A program made the translations under genes and the position numbers. Of a DNA stretch of 64,000 bases, positions 30,972-43,649 are shown piece after piece. The stretch spans positions 171,001-235,000 of the forward strand of contig NC_091383.1 in assembly GCF_038502225.1 (NCBI RefSeq), in the 5' to 3' direction. Position 1 is the stretch's first letter; the number at the start of each line of letters is the position of its first letter. The notes under the pieces are model-generated. The model had not been told where the DNA came from. It saw nothing but the letters and a program-made list of their open reading frames with translations, and made no database searches. The stretch is from Cherax quadricarinatus (taxonomy: Eukaryota; Arthropoda; Malacostraca; Decapoda; Parastacidae).

Positions 30972-31205
30972 TTAGGAGACAAATGGTTTTAGGACCTGAG
31001 GTGCTGTTGGAGTGTGACACTGGCAGGCCGGACTTGAGTCCTGAGATGGGAAGTACAGTGCCTGCACTCTGAAGGACGGTGTTAATGTTCCAGTTTATAA
31101 CTGTAGTAAAACATCGCTCTGACAAGACAGTGATGGAGTGAATGATGGTGAAAGTTTTTCTTTCAGCCACCCTGCCTTGGTGGGAGACGCCATGTTAATA
31201 AAATA
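30972..31205 (+). mobile_element. RTE-like LINE 3' end, sense
   Basis: 'ggagacaaatggttttagga' corresponds to the end of the RT frame. It is followed by the 3' UTR marks 'ggccggacttgagtcctgag' and 'ccaccctgccttggtgggag' and an AT-rich tail. Confidence 0.85.
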
Positions 31206-31254
31206 ATTATTATTGTTACACAAGAGAAGAGCTTACACATATCTTCCATGTGGT

Positions 31255-32545
31255 GTGTGTGTGTGTACTCACCTAGTTGAGGTTGCAGGGGTCGAGTCCA
31301 GCTCCTGGCCCCGCCTCTTCACTGATTGCTACTAGGTCCTGTGTGTACTCACCTAATTGTGGTTGCAGGGGTCGAGACTCAGCCTCTGGCCCGTCTCTTC
31401 ACTGTGTGTGTGTGTGTGTACTCACTGTCGAGGTTGCAGGGTCGAGTCCAAGCTCCTGGCCCCGCCTCTTCACTGATTGCTACTAGGTCCTGTGTGTACT
31501 CACCTAATTGTGGTTGCAGGGGTCGAGACTCAGCTCCTGGCCCCATCTCTTCACTCACCTATTTGTGGTTGCAGGGGTCGAGTCACAGCTCTGGCCCGCC
31601 TCTTCGCTGATTGCTACTAGGTCCTCTCTCCCTGCCCCATGAGCTCTATCATACCTCGCCTTAAAACTATGTATGGTTCCTGCCTCCACCACATCGCTTT
31701 CTAGATTATTCCATGGCCTGACTACTCTATGACTGAAGAAATACTTCCTAACACCCCTTTGATTCATCTGAGTTTTCAACTTCCAATTGCCCCTTTCTGT
31801 TCCCACCGAAATCCCCCCCTTGTCCACCTCGTCTATTCCGGCAGTTTTTATATGTCGATATGTTCCTGACCTCCTGGCCTCCAGTGTCGTCAGGCCGTTT
31901 TCCCCCTAAACCCTTTTCTTCAAGGACAACCCCCAGCCTGGGACAGTCTTGTTGAAAACCCTTTTTATTTTTTAATTTCGGGTGCTTGACTAGGTGTGTT
32001 TCCCAAAACTGGGCGCATACTCCATGGGGCCGATAGATGGGACAGGTTTTAAACGAATCCTTTGAGGTATCGGAACGCTATCCGTGTTTCCAGGCGCCCG
32101 AGGCAGCAGCATTATCGCCAGAGAATGCTCTGCTCCCTACCCCCGATTTTTTTCCTTTTAGTGAGGTTTGCATTTTGGGCCATTAAAAAAGGGGAAACCT
32201 TTTTTCCCCCTTCCCCCTTTTTCAGATTTTGTTTGGCGGGGTTAAAATTTAAGGAGGTTGTGACGGGTTTTAGCCGCCCAGATCTTTGTAGCCCGTGATC
32301 TCGCCCGTTTCGATTTTCTTTAACCACATCGCTGCAAAAAGGAATTTTGAGTCTATCCTTCCGTTATGTCGTTCACGTATACCAAGAACAGCAGGTCCTG
32401 GGATTCCCTGGGAACCCCCGCTTGTCACAGGCCCCCACTCTGACCCCTCGTCGCACCATGACTGTTTTTTCCCCCCGTCAGATATTTTTGCCCCATTGCA
32501 GGCTTTCCCTTTATGTGTGCCTGGTCCACACATAACGGGAAAAGG
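31255..32545 (-). mobile_element. CR1/L2-like LINE 3' part with duplicated end
   Basis: Several copies of the 3' end ('acctagttgaggttgcaggg', 'cctcttcactgattgctact') alternate with GT runs at 31255-31560. Then comes the C-terminal RT tail on the minus strand: WKLKTQMNQRGVRKYFFSHR, VVRPWNNLESDVVEAG and FKARYDRAHGAGRED. Beyond 31850 the LINE continues ('ggcctccagtgtcgtcagg', 'taccaagaacagcaggtcc') but with frequent indels. Confidence 0.82.

Positions 32546-32548
<3 letters not shown>

Positions 32549-32608
<60 letters not shown>
32549..32608. repeat. (GT)n microsatellite
   Basis: About 28 GT units, followed by T's. Confidence 0.97.
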
Positions 32609-32609
<1 letters not shown>

Positions 32610-32611
<2 letters not shown>

Positions 32612-35600
32612 TTTTCTCACCGTCGATTTTTATAGACTCACCCCTGGCCCCGCCTCTTCACTGTTTTTCATTTATTTGTACTCACCTATTTGGTTGCAGG
32701 GTCGAGTCCTGCCCTCCCGCCTCTTCCCCGGTTGATAGACCCTCTCCCCCTGCCCATGAGTTTTATCAAACCCCCTTTTAAAACTGTGTAGGGTTTCCCT
32801 GCCCCACTACGTCATTTTAGGTTTTCCACGCCTTACAACCTTTGACTGAAGAAAATTCCTTAATCTTCACTCGTGCTTCAACTTCCAATTGGGGCCTTTG
32901 TTTCTGTGCCCCTCCGGGAAACATCCCCTTTTCCACTTGTTATTCCACGAGATTTTATATGTCGTTATATTTTCCCCCGACCCCCCTGCCCTATGTCGTC
33001 GTTTTCCTTAATCTTCTTCTAAAATTCCCCTTAGCCGGGAACAACCTGTTGAAATTTTACTTTCTTTTTTTGACGTTTTATAAATGCGGGTTCAAAAGGT
33101 GCTGATATGTAGGGCCCCCGAAAACACGGTACAGTGTTTTGAAATTTACTGGGTAATGCGCTCAGGTTTAGGGCCTAAGCGAAAAGGACGATTATGTGGC
33201 CGAGACATGTCGGTGTTATACCCCCCCAAGATCTTTTTTTGAGTGAGGTTTGAAAATCTTTAAGCCAACCCCTTTTCTTGGCTTTGCCCCCTTCCCCATC
33301 TTCAGATTTGATTTGGGGTTAAATTAAAATTTCAATTCCATCGTCCAGGTCTTTGGTCCTCCCTGGTCCTCATCAGTTTTAATTTTCCCAAATTTACATC
33401 ATCGAAACGGGGACATTTTGAGTTAACCCCTTCCGCTGCGTTCACATATAAAAAAAAGCATGGTCCTGGGGACGCCCCCGGGATTTCGCCTTTAAGGGGA
33501 TGTGAAAATCATTACTTTCCATGACTCGGTTCCCTTGTATTTCTCGATCCATTGCAGCCCCTTCCTTTATTTGATGCCAGCTTGCACAACTTGGGGAATT
33601 TTTAAAAGGGCCCTTTCTTAGTCCGAGATAAATAAACCCCCCCTCTTCTCTTTTTACTTTTTTTTTACAAAAACCCAAATTTTGGGGAACAGGATTTTCT
33701 CCCCCCTGCTGGTGGCATTTATACCCTGTTCGCCCAGGTGCCCCACCACTTCCGAAATTTCCCAAAATTTTGCAACAACACGAAAACGGGTCAGTTTAGG
33801 CCTTTTTTTTGTTTTTTTTTTTGAAATAACACTTTTGGTTTTCCAAACCCCTGGTTTTGCCCAGTTTCCGGGATGTGTTGAAGATTTTTAAAATGGACGC
33901 ACAAATATCTGTCCTTTCTAAACCCAGGGAGATGTTGTCCGCCCCCATTCCCTTTTGATATCGGGTCCCACAGTTTTCCACCCCCTCCTCACTGTATGAG
34001 CTTCAACACTTTTTGGGGATTTTTTGTTGGTGCCCCCATCTGGTCTGCCCCCCAGACCCTTCCCTGTTTTACTGAAATACTTTAAACCGGGAGCCCCCAC
34101 ATCCCTTTGACGTTTTTGTGGGCCCCCCCTCTTCCCCTCCCCTTTACCCCTGTCCTGACTGTTTCTTTTCCTAATGGGCTAAAGATTTCTGATTTGTTTT
34201 CTATGCCGTTTTAAATTGTTTTGGGCCCCCCTCCATCGATACGTTTTCTGGTTTTCACACCCTTTTTTTTCTTCCATCCCTCCTGACTTTTCCATTCTCG
34301 GCATTTATTTTCTCACCCCTTCAAACCAAGGACTTTTTGGGTTTTCCCTTTTATTTTGCCTTGGGAAAAAATTTCTCTGCCTTGATTTTTGTTCCCAATT
34401 CCATCATCTCGTTTTGATTTTCCCTCCCTTTTTTGTCCCACTGAACCCCCCGGGGAAGTTTTAAACCCTGTGATCCCCTTTTAATTTTGCCCCCTTCATT
34501 TCCCCTTATTTTCCCACTTGTAACTCTACATATAAAATCAAAACCCACATGATCGCCCCCAAGGGGCCTTCAATGTTTCCTCAAGTTGAACTCAGGTGAA
34601 ACAAGATCCAGTCTTGTTCATCCCCCCTTCGGGTTGGGCCCGCTTTGAAGGGGTTTTTCGACCAACCCACACTTTGCTCATGTTTGGGACCCCATGGCTG
34701 GGTTTGGGGACCCCCTGTGGTTGAAACCCCAAACCCAGTAATTGGGGCCTCCCTAGTGGTTTCTGCCCCCTAATTTTCCACCATCACCCTTTTTTTTTCT
34801 CCTTTTTGGCCTCCGGGTTTCTGTGGGGGGTTATAATCACCCAATGTACTTTATGTTCCCCCGGACTGAATTGTACTCAAAGCCTTTCCCCAACGTCCAT
34901 GTTCCTTTTTCCCTAAACCCCAGGTGTTTTAAGAGTAACCCCCTCCCCCCCTCTACCCCTTCTATCTTTCGGGATCATACTTTTGGGGAAGATTGTTTTT
35001 AATCTCACAGTTTTGTTTCTGTGACTCAATTGTTGGGGTTTTTTCATGATTTTTCTTTCCCACTTCATTTTATTCATTATTCCATCCGTTTTTTACAAAC
35101 CTTTATTTTTTTTCATCTTGTTCATGCAAGATATTGGGGGGGGAGGAGAGCCTGTGGGGGGCCTTTTTGTGGGTGGGGGGGATGTGTTATGGGGGGGGAA
35201 AAACCCATATGGGGCAGCGTTTGGGGGGAGGTTTTTGGGAATTTTGGGAGAGGAACAGGAGGGGGGGAGAGGTGCCGGGGCGGGGGAAAGCGGGTGGGGG
35301 TTTTGGGGGATTTTGTGGGTTGTTTTCCCCCTGTGTCTGGTCCTGCCATTTTTTTCTGCCTCCTGTTTTTCCCCTCTTTTAGGAGTCTTTTTTTGTGTTC
35401 CCCCGAGGATACTCTTATTTTTTTGTTTCTTCCTTGCTTTTCTTGCAGAACTGATCGAACTGATTCTTCCTTGGGTTTCCTCAGGCGACCTTTCCATCAA
35501 AACCACCCAATTTTAAAATTTTACCTTATATTGCCCCCCCATTGTTTTTATGAGTCAACTTTTTTTCTTCCCGTTTTATTTTTCAAAGGGCCCTTTTGGG

Positions 35601-36200
35601 TTTTTCCCTAATAAAAATGACTTCCCCCTTTTTCCCCCTCCCCCTGAGCTCCCTCTGCTTTCTGAGGATTTTTTTTTCTTCCAACAGCCCCAGTCCCTTA
35701 TATTGCATCCCTTTTTTGGGCCTTTCCGGCCCCTTTTAATGCAGTTGGGAGGGCCCTGCATAAAAAACCCATTTTCTTCGGGCTTGCTTGATTCTGGTCT
35801 TCTTTTTCCTTCCTTATGGGGTCTGATATCCCCTGAGATGCTCCTTTTTCACACCCCTGTCTGCGCCTGACTTAATTTTATCATTTTTTGACCCCTTTAC
35901 TCAGTGTTGTTTTTTCCCCCCACTTCTGATAGGGGTTCCTGGGCATGTCTGGCACCCCCCCTTTTTTGCGCCACTTTTAAATTTTCCATGTCCCTTTTAA
36001 ATTTTCATTTTCTCTAATCTGTTTCAGGCTTTCAGTTTCTCTTCAAGACTGATCCAGCCTGCGTAAGGCCTGTATTCCCCTTCCTCCCTTCAGCATCCGC
36101 CCCCCTTTTCTTTCCAAATCAATCTTCCTTCCCACTCTTCCCCCTTTTTAGCTCAACCCCAGTCTTTCCTGGGGTTTTCACCAGATTCTTTTTTCCCCTC
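32610..36200 (-). mobile_element. Second CR1/L2-like LINE copy, extremely degraded
   Basis: The order of landmarks follows the family: 'ggccccgcctcttcactg', 'aacttccaattggggcct' (32880), 'gttatacccccccaagatct' (33213), 'tccatcatctcgttttgatt' (34400) and 'cccactgaaccccccgggga' (34436). Bases are lost or replaced by C, G and T runs throughout, so no frame survives. Open frames of over 100 codons at 35.0-35.6 kb are spurious. Confidence 0.65.
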
Positions 36201-36228
36201 TACCACCCAATTTTTTTTTTTTTTTTTT

Positions 36229-37165
36229 TTGAGGGAGGGGGAGAGAGAAGGAGGGGGGGGGGAGAGAGAGAGGGAGGGAAGAGGGAGAGGGGGAGAGGGG
36301 GGAGAGAGGAGGGGGAGAGAGGGGAAGGGAAAGGGGGGAAAAGGGGGGGGAGGAAAAGGGGGAGGAAGAGGGGGAAAGAGAGGGGAGAGAAGGAGGAAGA
36401 AGGAGGGAAGGGAGGAAGAAAGAAGAGAGGGGAGAGAGAGGGAAAGGAAAAGGAAGAGGAGGAAAAAAAATAAAAAAAAGAAAAAAAAGGGGAAAAAAAA
36501 CAAAAAAAAAAAAAAAAATAAAAAAAAAAAACAAAAAAAAAAAAAACAAAAAAAAAAAAAAAAACAAAAAAAAAAAAAAACAAAACTTTTAAAAAAAAAA
36601 AAACAAAAAAAAAAAAAAAAAAGAGGAAAAGGGAAAAAAAAAAAAGAGGAAAAAAGAAGAAAAAAAAAAAAAGAAAAAAAAAAAAAGAAAAAAGAAAAGG
36701 AAGAAAAAAAAAGAAAGAAAAAGGGGAAAGGAAAAAAAAGGGGGAAAAAAAGAGGGAAAAGGGGGAAGGGGGGAAAAGGGGGGAGAAAAAAAAGAAAGGG
36801 GAGGGAAAGGAAAAAGGGGGAAGGAGGGGAGAAGGGGAGAAAAGGGGGGGGGGGAAAAGGGGGGAAGGGGGGAGAGAGAAAGGAAAAGAAAAAAAAAAAA
36901 GAGAGGGCAGAAGAAAAGAAAAAAAAGAGGGAGAAGGGAAAGAGGGGAGAGAAAAGGGGGAAAGAGGGAAAGAAGAAGAGGAAGAAGGGGGAAGGGGGAA
37001 GAGAAAGAGAAAAGAGAAAAAAAAAAGAAGAGAAAAAAGAAAAAAGAGAGAGAAAAAAAGAAAAAGGGGGAAAAAGAGAAAAAAAGGAGAGAAAGGAAAG
37101 AGAAAGAAAAGAGAAGAGAGAGGGGGGGGGAAGGAGAGAGAGAGAGGAGGAAAAGTATATATATA
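36229..37165. repeat. Polypurine tract (A/G only), about 0.93 kb
   Basis: The plus strand is almost entirely A and G: G-rich to 36460, A-rich with scattered C to 36700, then mixed. It gives open frames of over 300 codons on both strands that are pure low complexity. It might derive from a GA or GGA microsatellite with poor consensus. Confidence 0.9.
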
Positions 37166-38164
37166 TAGGGGGGGAAAGGAAAAAAAGTGGGAGGAGGGCT
37201 GTTTTGGGGGGGGGCGATTCCAAGGCAGGTTGGGACTCCGATGTGGTATGGGCCCAGCCCCGGCCCCATGATTTTGTGCCGGTTTTTTGGGGGGGGATCT
37301 TTTTTATATGTCCCAGAATCAACCACTTTTGACCAATATAATGGAAATTAAACTGAATAGTTCTAATAATTTTAATACTAGCGTGTTTAAAAGCCCCTTT
37401 TTACTACCTTTTCTACATGTGACCCAAACTTGTTTTGATTTATTTTCTTTTGGGCCTAAAAAAATTTTTCAAATGTTGTCAGGGGTGTGTCCCCTTAGTC
37501 CTGTCCACAAATTTTATTTCCACACTGTAGGGGGTTTTTGGGATGATAATCGCCCTGGAAAAGGTTGTGCCCAAAAAGGCCCCGGGCCTTCACCTGATTC
37601 CCCCCCCACAGACTGATTTGCCGATCAGAGGGGGGTCCATCCAGATGCCTGATGTCGATGCCCCCGGGAATTTTTTGATGACCGACACCGCCCTTCCGCC
37701 TCTGACTTTTTGATACTTATCTCTTCCCTTTGGGTTTATTACCAATTACACTTGTATCACTTTTTTAATTTACTCCACTTTTGGACCCTTTCTTTTTTGT
37801 GAGACCCAACCCGTTATCGCTACCCCCCAGGGCCACTGCTGCCACCCCTTGTTATATATATTTATGTACAATATATATCCCCTGGCAGTTTTTCACGCTG
37901 TGTGAACATCACATTTTTTCTTCCAACCCCAACTATTTTTCCTTTTTTTTTATACTGTTTTTTACTTTGTATATAGAAATTGGCAACAGGTGCCCCTACT
38001 CAAAGAACTGGCACTTTGAAATTTTGTTGAATTCAGGGCCCCTAACTTTATTTATTTTTCAAACATTGGGACATTTTTGGTTGTTCATGACGGCCAAACT
38101 GGATGTTTAGCTCAAAAAACCCCCAAAAGCACTAAGATCCTCGGAGCCTGGGTTTGGGCCCACC
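37166..38164. other. Low-quality unassigned sequence
   Basis: Homopolymer-rich DNA. Phrases such as 'gggtgtgtccccttagtcct' look like degraded LINE or repeat sequence, but no family could be fixed. Confidence 0.4.
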
Positions 38165-38484
38165 ACTTTTGTGTGTGTGGTGTGTGTGTGTGTGTGTGTG
38201 TGTGTGGTACTACCTAGTTGAGGTTGCAGGGTCGAGTCCAAGCTCCTGGCCGCCTCTTCACTGATTGCTACTAGGTCCTGTGTGTACTCACCTAATTGTG
38301 CTGCAGGGTCGAGACTCAGCCCTGGCCCGCCTCTTCACTGTGTGTGTGTGTGTACTCACCTAGTTGAGGCTGCAGGGTCGAGTCCAAGCTCCTGGCCCCG
38401 CCTCTTCACTGATTGCTACTAGGTCCTGTGTGACTCACCTAATGTGGTTGCAGGGTCGAGACTCAGCTCCTGGCCCGCCTCTTC

Positions 38485-38523
<39 letters not shown>

Positions 38524-38545
38524 TGTGTAAACACATGAAAGCACT
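38165..38545 (-). repeat. Repeated CR1/L2-like LINE ends alternating with GT runs
   Basis: Four copies of the 'gttgcagggtcgagtcc' / 'gcctcttcactgattgctac' block are separated by (GT)n, as at 31255-31560. The block plus GT is duplicated as a unit. Confidence 0.8.
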
Positions 38546-38980
38546 CAGGTTTTATTTAACATGTATGATTACTTATGTATACCTGTGCCTAAATAAACTA
38601 GGTGTTGGGAATATGTCTATCGTGTGTCGGTACTGTATAGGAGTAAAAGGTGGCCAGGAGCTATGAATCGACCCCTGCAACCATAAATAGACGAGTACAA
38701 TACTCGTCTGCACCCTGGGAGATGAGGATAGTATTGTCACAGCAGTAGGCTGTATCACCTTAAATATCGAGCCTAACTGGCTAACATGCCTCGCGTCTAC
38801 GATATATGTACCTGCCTTAAAATATTTATAATATCGGCGGGTCATCAGGGCCAGAGAACCTTGATGATGCTGACGGACTTCTGATTTTGAGAAATGGAGC
38901 CATCTACCACACGAGGGCTGGTTTGTTGGGTTTAAAACTCATCTACTAGCAAGTTGCTTTGTTAGGTTTAAAATCTGTTA
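38546..38980. other. Intron 1, mixed fragments
   Basis: 'ggccaggagctatgaatcga' (38651) is a sense LINE end fragment. 'tgggtttaaaactcatctac' (38930) belongs to the family at 57690-57845. Confidence 0.45.
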
Positions 38981-39095
38981 TTATTACAGGAAGCGCTAAT
39001 CCTGGGGACGGATTTGGGGGAATCAGTTTTGATCCAAGGGAGAAAAGTTCAAATTCCTTGATCAAGAGCTTCTGCTAGCATCAAGGACCTCCTGA
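38981..39095 (-). mobile_element. Non-tRNA SINE-like repeat, partial
   Basis: Antisense of the unit at 59838-60010: 'acaggaagcgctaatcctgg' and 'ttccttgatcaagagcttct'. Confidence 0.6.
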
Positions 39096-39099
39096 GGGA

Positions 39100-40020
39100 T
39101 TAGGATTAAAAGGGATATATGGATTACCAGGAATTTATGTAATGGATTACAGGATTTATGTAACGGATTACCAGGGATTTATGTAACGGATTACCAGGGA
39201 TTGTAAAGGATTACAGGATTTTGTAAAGGATTACCAGGAATTTGTAAAGGATTACCAGGGATTTATGGGATTATGGGGATTTATGTAATGAATTACCGGG
39301 GATTTATGTGATTACGGGGATTTATGTATGGGATTACAGGATTTATGTAATGGATTAAAGGGATATATAATAGATTACGGGATACATATAATGAATTACC
39401 AGGGATTCATGTAAAGGATTCCCAGGGATATATGTAATGGATTACAGGATACATATAATGAATTACCAGGGATTATGTAAAGGATTACGGGGATATATGA
39501 AATGGATTACTAGATACATATAATGAATTACCAGGATTCAGAAGGATTACCAGGTATATATGTAATGGATTACCGGGGATACATATAATGAATTACCAGA
39601 TCGGAAAAGGGGATTACCAGGGATATATGTAAGGGATTACGGGATACATATAATAATTACTAGGATTTATGTAAAGGATTACCAGGATATATGAAATGGA
39701 TTAAGGGATACATATAATGAATTACCGGGGATTCATGTAAAGGATTCCCAGGTATATATGTAATGGATTACTAGGGATCATAATAATTACGGGGATTCAG
39801 TAAAGGATTACCAGGTATATATGTAATGGATTACCGGGGATACATATAAGAATTACCAGGGATTCATGTAAAGGATTACAGGATTTATGTAATGAATTAC
39901 CAGATACACATAATGAATTACCAGGGATATAATATATATGGATATATGGGATTCCCAGATATATTAGATTACCAGGAATAAAACTGGATAAAAGGGGATA
40001 TATACAAGAATATACTGTAT
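39100..40020. repeat. Tandem repeat, about 23-27-bp unit
   Basis: Units built on 'ggattaccagggatttatgt' with 'aatgaa'/'aaagg' variants. Alternating long and short forms from 39400 suggest a higher-order pattern of about 75 bp. Around 35-40 units. Confidence 0.92.
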
Positions 40021-40884
40021 CAGAGAGGCTAAATAACCTGTATATACGACTTCTTGTATCTCCTCAGGTAACTGGTGACTGACAACATTGTTTCTCAGTC
40101 TTGCTGATATATATTATTTGTAAAGTCATAACATGTAAAATATCCTGACTTACATAAAAAGAAAAATCAAAATTTTTCAGCCTAGTTGAAAATCAGAAAT
40201 TTGGAAATCAATCAATTTTTACTTATTTTGTCAGAATTTTTCGTTGTAGTTAGTGTAACTAGTGTAGATAAATCTAGTATCTATACTAGTTATAGTAGAA
40301 GCATGTATTAGACTAGGGAATGTATTTTTCCGGATAATTTCAAAATTTGCAAACATGGCTGACAATATCGGCGCCGAGGCCAAAAATTCCACATTTTTCT
40401 CAATTTCTCCATTAACATTGAAATTTATCTTCCATATCTGGCGTGCACCTCACAAGTCTTCAAAACCAGAGACCACAAAATATATAAACAAGTGATGATA
40501 AGGATAAAAAGAGATAAGTGAAGAGCAGGGCCCAGCAGCCCCCCTCCTTCACTTCAACACTGACCCAAAAATTTTTTTTTTTTAGCAAATATGAATCTTC
40601 TAGAAAATTTTGACTTTGTTATTACGTTGTTTATACACTAGAAAATATAATCATAAAAAAAAAAAATATGATTTTTATCATATTTCTTTTAAAAATAAAG
40701 ACATTTTAAAATTTAAACGAAATCAGATTTTTTATAAAAAAAACCATATATATTTTATAGAATATAAAATATATTTAGAAATTTTATATGTTTTAGTATT
40801 AAAAATTTTATTCGAAATTAAAAAAATAAATTATGATGCAATGTTTATAACCCTTTTTAAGAAAGAAAGAAAGATTTTTCGGAT
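40021..40884. other. AT-rich unassigned sequence
   Basis: No repeat or exon was recognised. An open frame at 40610-40888 (+) is Lys/Ile/Phe-rich low complexity and unlikely to code. Confidence 0.4.
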
Positions 40885-41140
40885 TTAACCCGGGGGGTTA
40901 CCACCCAGAAAACCCCAAGGCAGGGGTCATCGAGGATTGTCTAACTTTTTTCCCATTGGGGCCCTTTAATTTGTCCCCAGGATCCCCCCCCAAAACCATG
41001 ACTAACACCCAGGTACCATTTTGGCTAGGTGAACAGGACAACAGGTGTAAGGAAATGTGTCGAATGTTTCATCCCCGGGGGAATCAAACCCCCCTCTTTA
41101 AGGAGCTTTAGCCACCAGGCCCCCGGGGCGTTTTTAAATA
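40885..41140 (-). mobile_element. tRNA-derived SINE, degraded
   Basis: Antisense order: 'ggtcatcgaggattgtctaa', 'cccattggggccctttaatt', 'taacacccaggtaccatttt', 'gtgaacaggacaacaggtgt' and 'aaggagctttagccaccagg'. Several bases are missing relative to 30160-30440. Confidence 0.8.
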
Positions 41141-41399
41141 ATAATCGATGCTAATTTTTTGGGTTTTTCATTATTTTTCCATTCGAAACGTTCCTGAACT
41201 TCCATTAACCAAAATAATTAAATTTAATTTGTCGGTCAAAAACACGGGAATCGCCCCATCCGGGGCTATTAGGGGATTTATCCCACTTCCCATTTGGACG
41301 ATGAAGCCACTGGCTGGGGGAAACGTTCCAGAATACAGATGTTTCAAAGGCTTTTTTAACAACCTTCAGGTTTCAAAGAATTTATTCAAATCCTTCTGG
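41141..41399. other. Intron 1, unassigned
   Basis: 'gatgaagccactggctgggg' recalls the fragment at 25375; otherwise nothing. Confidence 0.3.
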
Positions 41400-41835
41400 T
41401 GAGGTGACAGGTGATTGGGGGCACAGGACTTTAGGTCGACATGTGACTGGTGAGGTGATAGGTCACTGGTGAGGCGAAGGCATGAGGCGACAGATAACCG
41501 GGAGGCGAAGGGCCCCGGGGAGGCCATGGGCGGGAGGCAAGGGCGGTGAACAATGGGCTTGAGGTTGAAGGTCACGGGGGAGGTCACAGATAACTGGGGG
41601 GGTCCACAGGTCAGGGGGGAGGTCGACAGATAACTGAGGTCCAAGGTCATTTGGGGGGTCGACATGTGACTGGTGAGGCCGAATGTGACGGTGAGGTTGA
41701 TAGGTCACGGTGAGGCCCACAGGTCACGGTGATGGGGTAACTGGTGAGGTCCCAGGTCATTGTGAGGTCGACATGGATGGGGTTTATAGGGCACTGGTGA
41801 TCGAAGGTCACTGGTGGGTCGACAGATAATATTGA
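41400..41835. repeat. Tandem repeat, about 20-bp unit
   Basis: Units such as 'ggtgaggtcgacaggtcact' repeat about twenty times with heavy indels. Confidence 0.85.
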
Positions 41836-41899
41836 CAGAAATTCACCTGGGTAGGGGGGACCCCCCAGGGGACCTGGGGTTTGGACTGATTCCCCGGGG

Positions 41900-42170
41900 T
41901 TTTTTTCAACCCGGGCCCCCCCATGTATAAACCATTAACCCAAAGCCAGGGGACCTACTTGTTGGAACAGGAAAAAGGTGAATGTTTCCACCGCCGGGGG
42001 TCAAACCAGGACACTCAGTGGGGAGGCCAGAGGTTGACAACCGCCAGGGGACGAGTCTGATGCAAAATGCAAAGCATCTTGCATCTGCAATTATTATAAT
42101 GATCTGTAACTGGACCACCTGCAGCCTGGAGGTTTTTCCCGGGGGCAACGCCCCGTGGCCCGTCCCAAGA
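41900..42170 (-). mobile_element. SINE fragment, degraded
   Basis: 'gtgaatgtttccaccgccgg' and 'gggtcaaaccaggacactca' resemble an antisense SINE head. Confidence 0.5.
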
Positions 42171-42715
42171 AATCAAAAAAATTTTTACCGATATAAAAGT
42201 TAAACAGTGGGGATACCAGAACCAAAAACACCGATACCATGATACTTCCTGATACCTACGGGTACGAAATTATACCCGCAGACCACTGCTATAAACCATT
42301 TACGGGGGACCTCAATTTTGGGGCCCCAGTTTTAACTGGGGGGCCTTCATACAAAAGGGCCCAAAACTTTAAACAATGTGGGTACAGTCTTTTCCCCCCA
42401 GGATTAGGGGCCATAGGATTAGGGGCCACGCTTAAGCCAAAATCCGCCCGGGTTAAAAGATCAGTTTTTTTTTTAAATTTTTAACGGGACCCCCCAGATT
42501 TTTCATTAATTTTCAGTATAATAAATTGGGGGGCATTAAAAACGATAAAAATTTTTGATACAGGTAACCCCTTTTTAAGATGTAATTATACCCCTATGTC
42601 TATTTTTAAATGATAACCCAAAACCCTGTCAAAAATGACATACTAATAGGGAAAACCTTGTTAAAGATATTTCCGGATTAGGCAGTTTTTCCTGGATGGA
42701 TAACACATAACACCC
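42171..42715. other. Low-quality unassigned sequence
   Basis: Homopolymer-rich DNA with no recognised family. Confidence 0.35.
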
Positions 42716-43530
42716 AAGGGATGTGATCCACCAGTCCACTAACACCCCGGATGCGACCCCCCAAACCGAACCAACACCCCGGATGGACCCACCCGTCCAC
42801 AACACCCAGGATGGGACCCACACCAGTCCATAACAAGATTTACCCACTGGGGCCACTAAAACCAAGATGTGACCCACACCAGTCCACTAACACCAGGATG
42901 GACCCACACCAGTCCACTAACACCCAGATGGACCACACCGTCCACAACACCAGGATGCACCCACACCAGTCCACTAACACCCAGGATGTGACCCACACCA
43001 GTCCACTAACACCCAAGATGTGACCCACACCAGTCCACCTAACACCCAGGATGCGACCCACACCAGTCCACTAACACCAGGATGTGACCCACACCAGTCC
43101 ACTAACACTCCCGGATGTGACCCACACCAGTCCACTTACTCAGGATGTGACCCACACCAGTACACTAACACCCAAGATGTGACTCACACCAGTCCACTAA
43201 CACTCAGGATGTGACTCACACCAGTCCACTAACACTCAGGATGTGACCACACCAGTCCACTAACACCTAGGATGGACCCACACCAGTCCACTAACGCTCA
43301 GGATGTGACCCACACCAGTCCACTAATACTCAGGATGTGACCACACCAGTACACTAACACCCAAGATGTGACTACACCAGTCCACTAACACACAGGATGT
43401 GACCCACACCAGTCCACTAACACTCAGGATGGGACCCACACCAGTCCACTAACACCCAGGTACCTATTATACTGATGGGTGAGCAGGACAGCAGGTGTCT
43501 TATGGACACCTGCCTTAATATTGTTAGGTA
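42716..43530 (-). repeat. Minisatellite grown from an internal SINE segment
   Basis: About 23 units of 'ccagtccactaacacccagg' plus 'atgtgacccaca' (about 31-32 bp). The unit equals the antisense of the SINE body at about 30285-30325. The last unit runs straight into the rest of a SINE ('acccaggtacctattatact', 'gtgagcaggacagcaggtgt'), so the array expanded inside a SINE copy. Confidence 0.9.
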
Positions 43531-43649
43531 CAGAATAAAACCAGAAACATGCATTTCGGGTACACATAAGTGCCATTATCATACATAGTAACGTGTGGAA
43601 AGTACCCATCACAACACCCAAATAGGTCAGTGACTTATTTCCACTGGGG

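Noticed and set aside
35021..35611. Possible gene with hydrophobic segments
   Set aside because: It lies in a degraded antisense LINE copy; Phe/Cys/Gly richness reflects T and G runs.
36153..37332. Open frames of 245-389 codons over the purine tract
   Set aside because: Lys/Arg/Glu/Gly or Phe/Ser/Pro low complexity caused by A/G composition, open on both strands.
40610..40888. Possible 92-residue gene
   Set aside because: Lys/Ile/Phe-rich translation of AT-rich DNA with no homology recognised and no exon signals.
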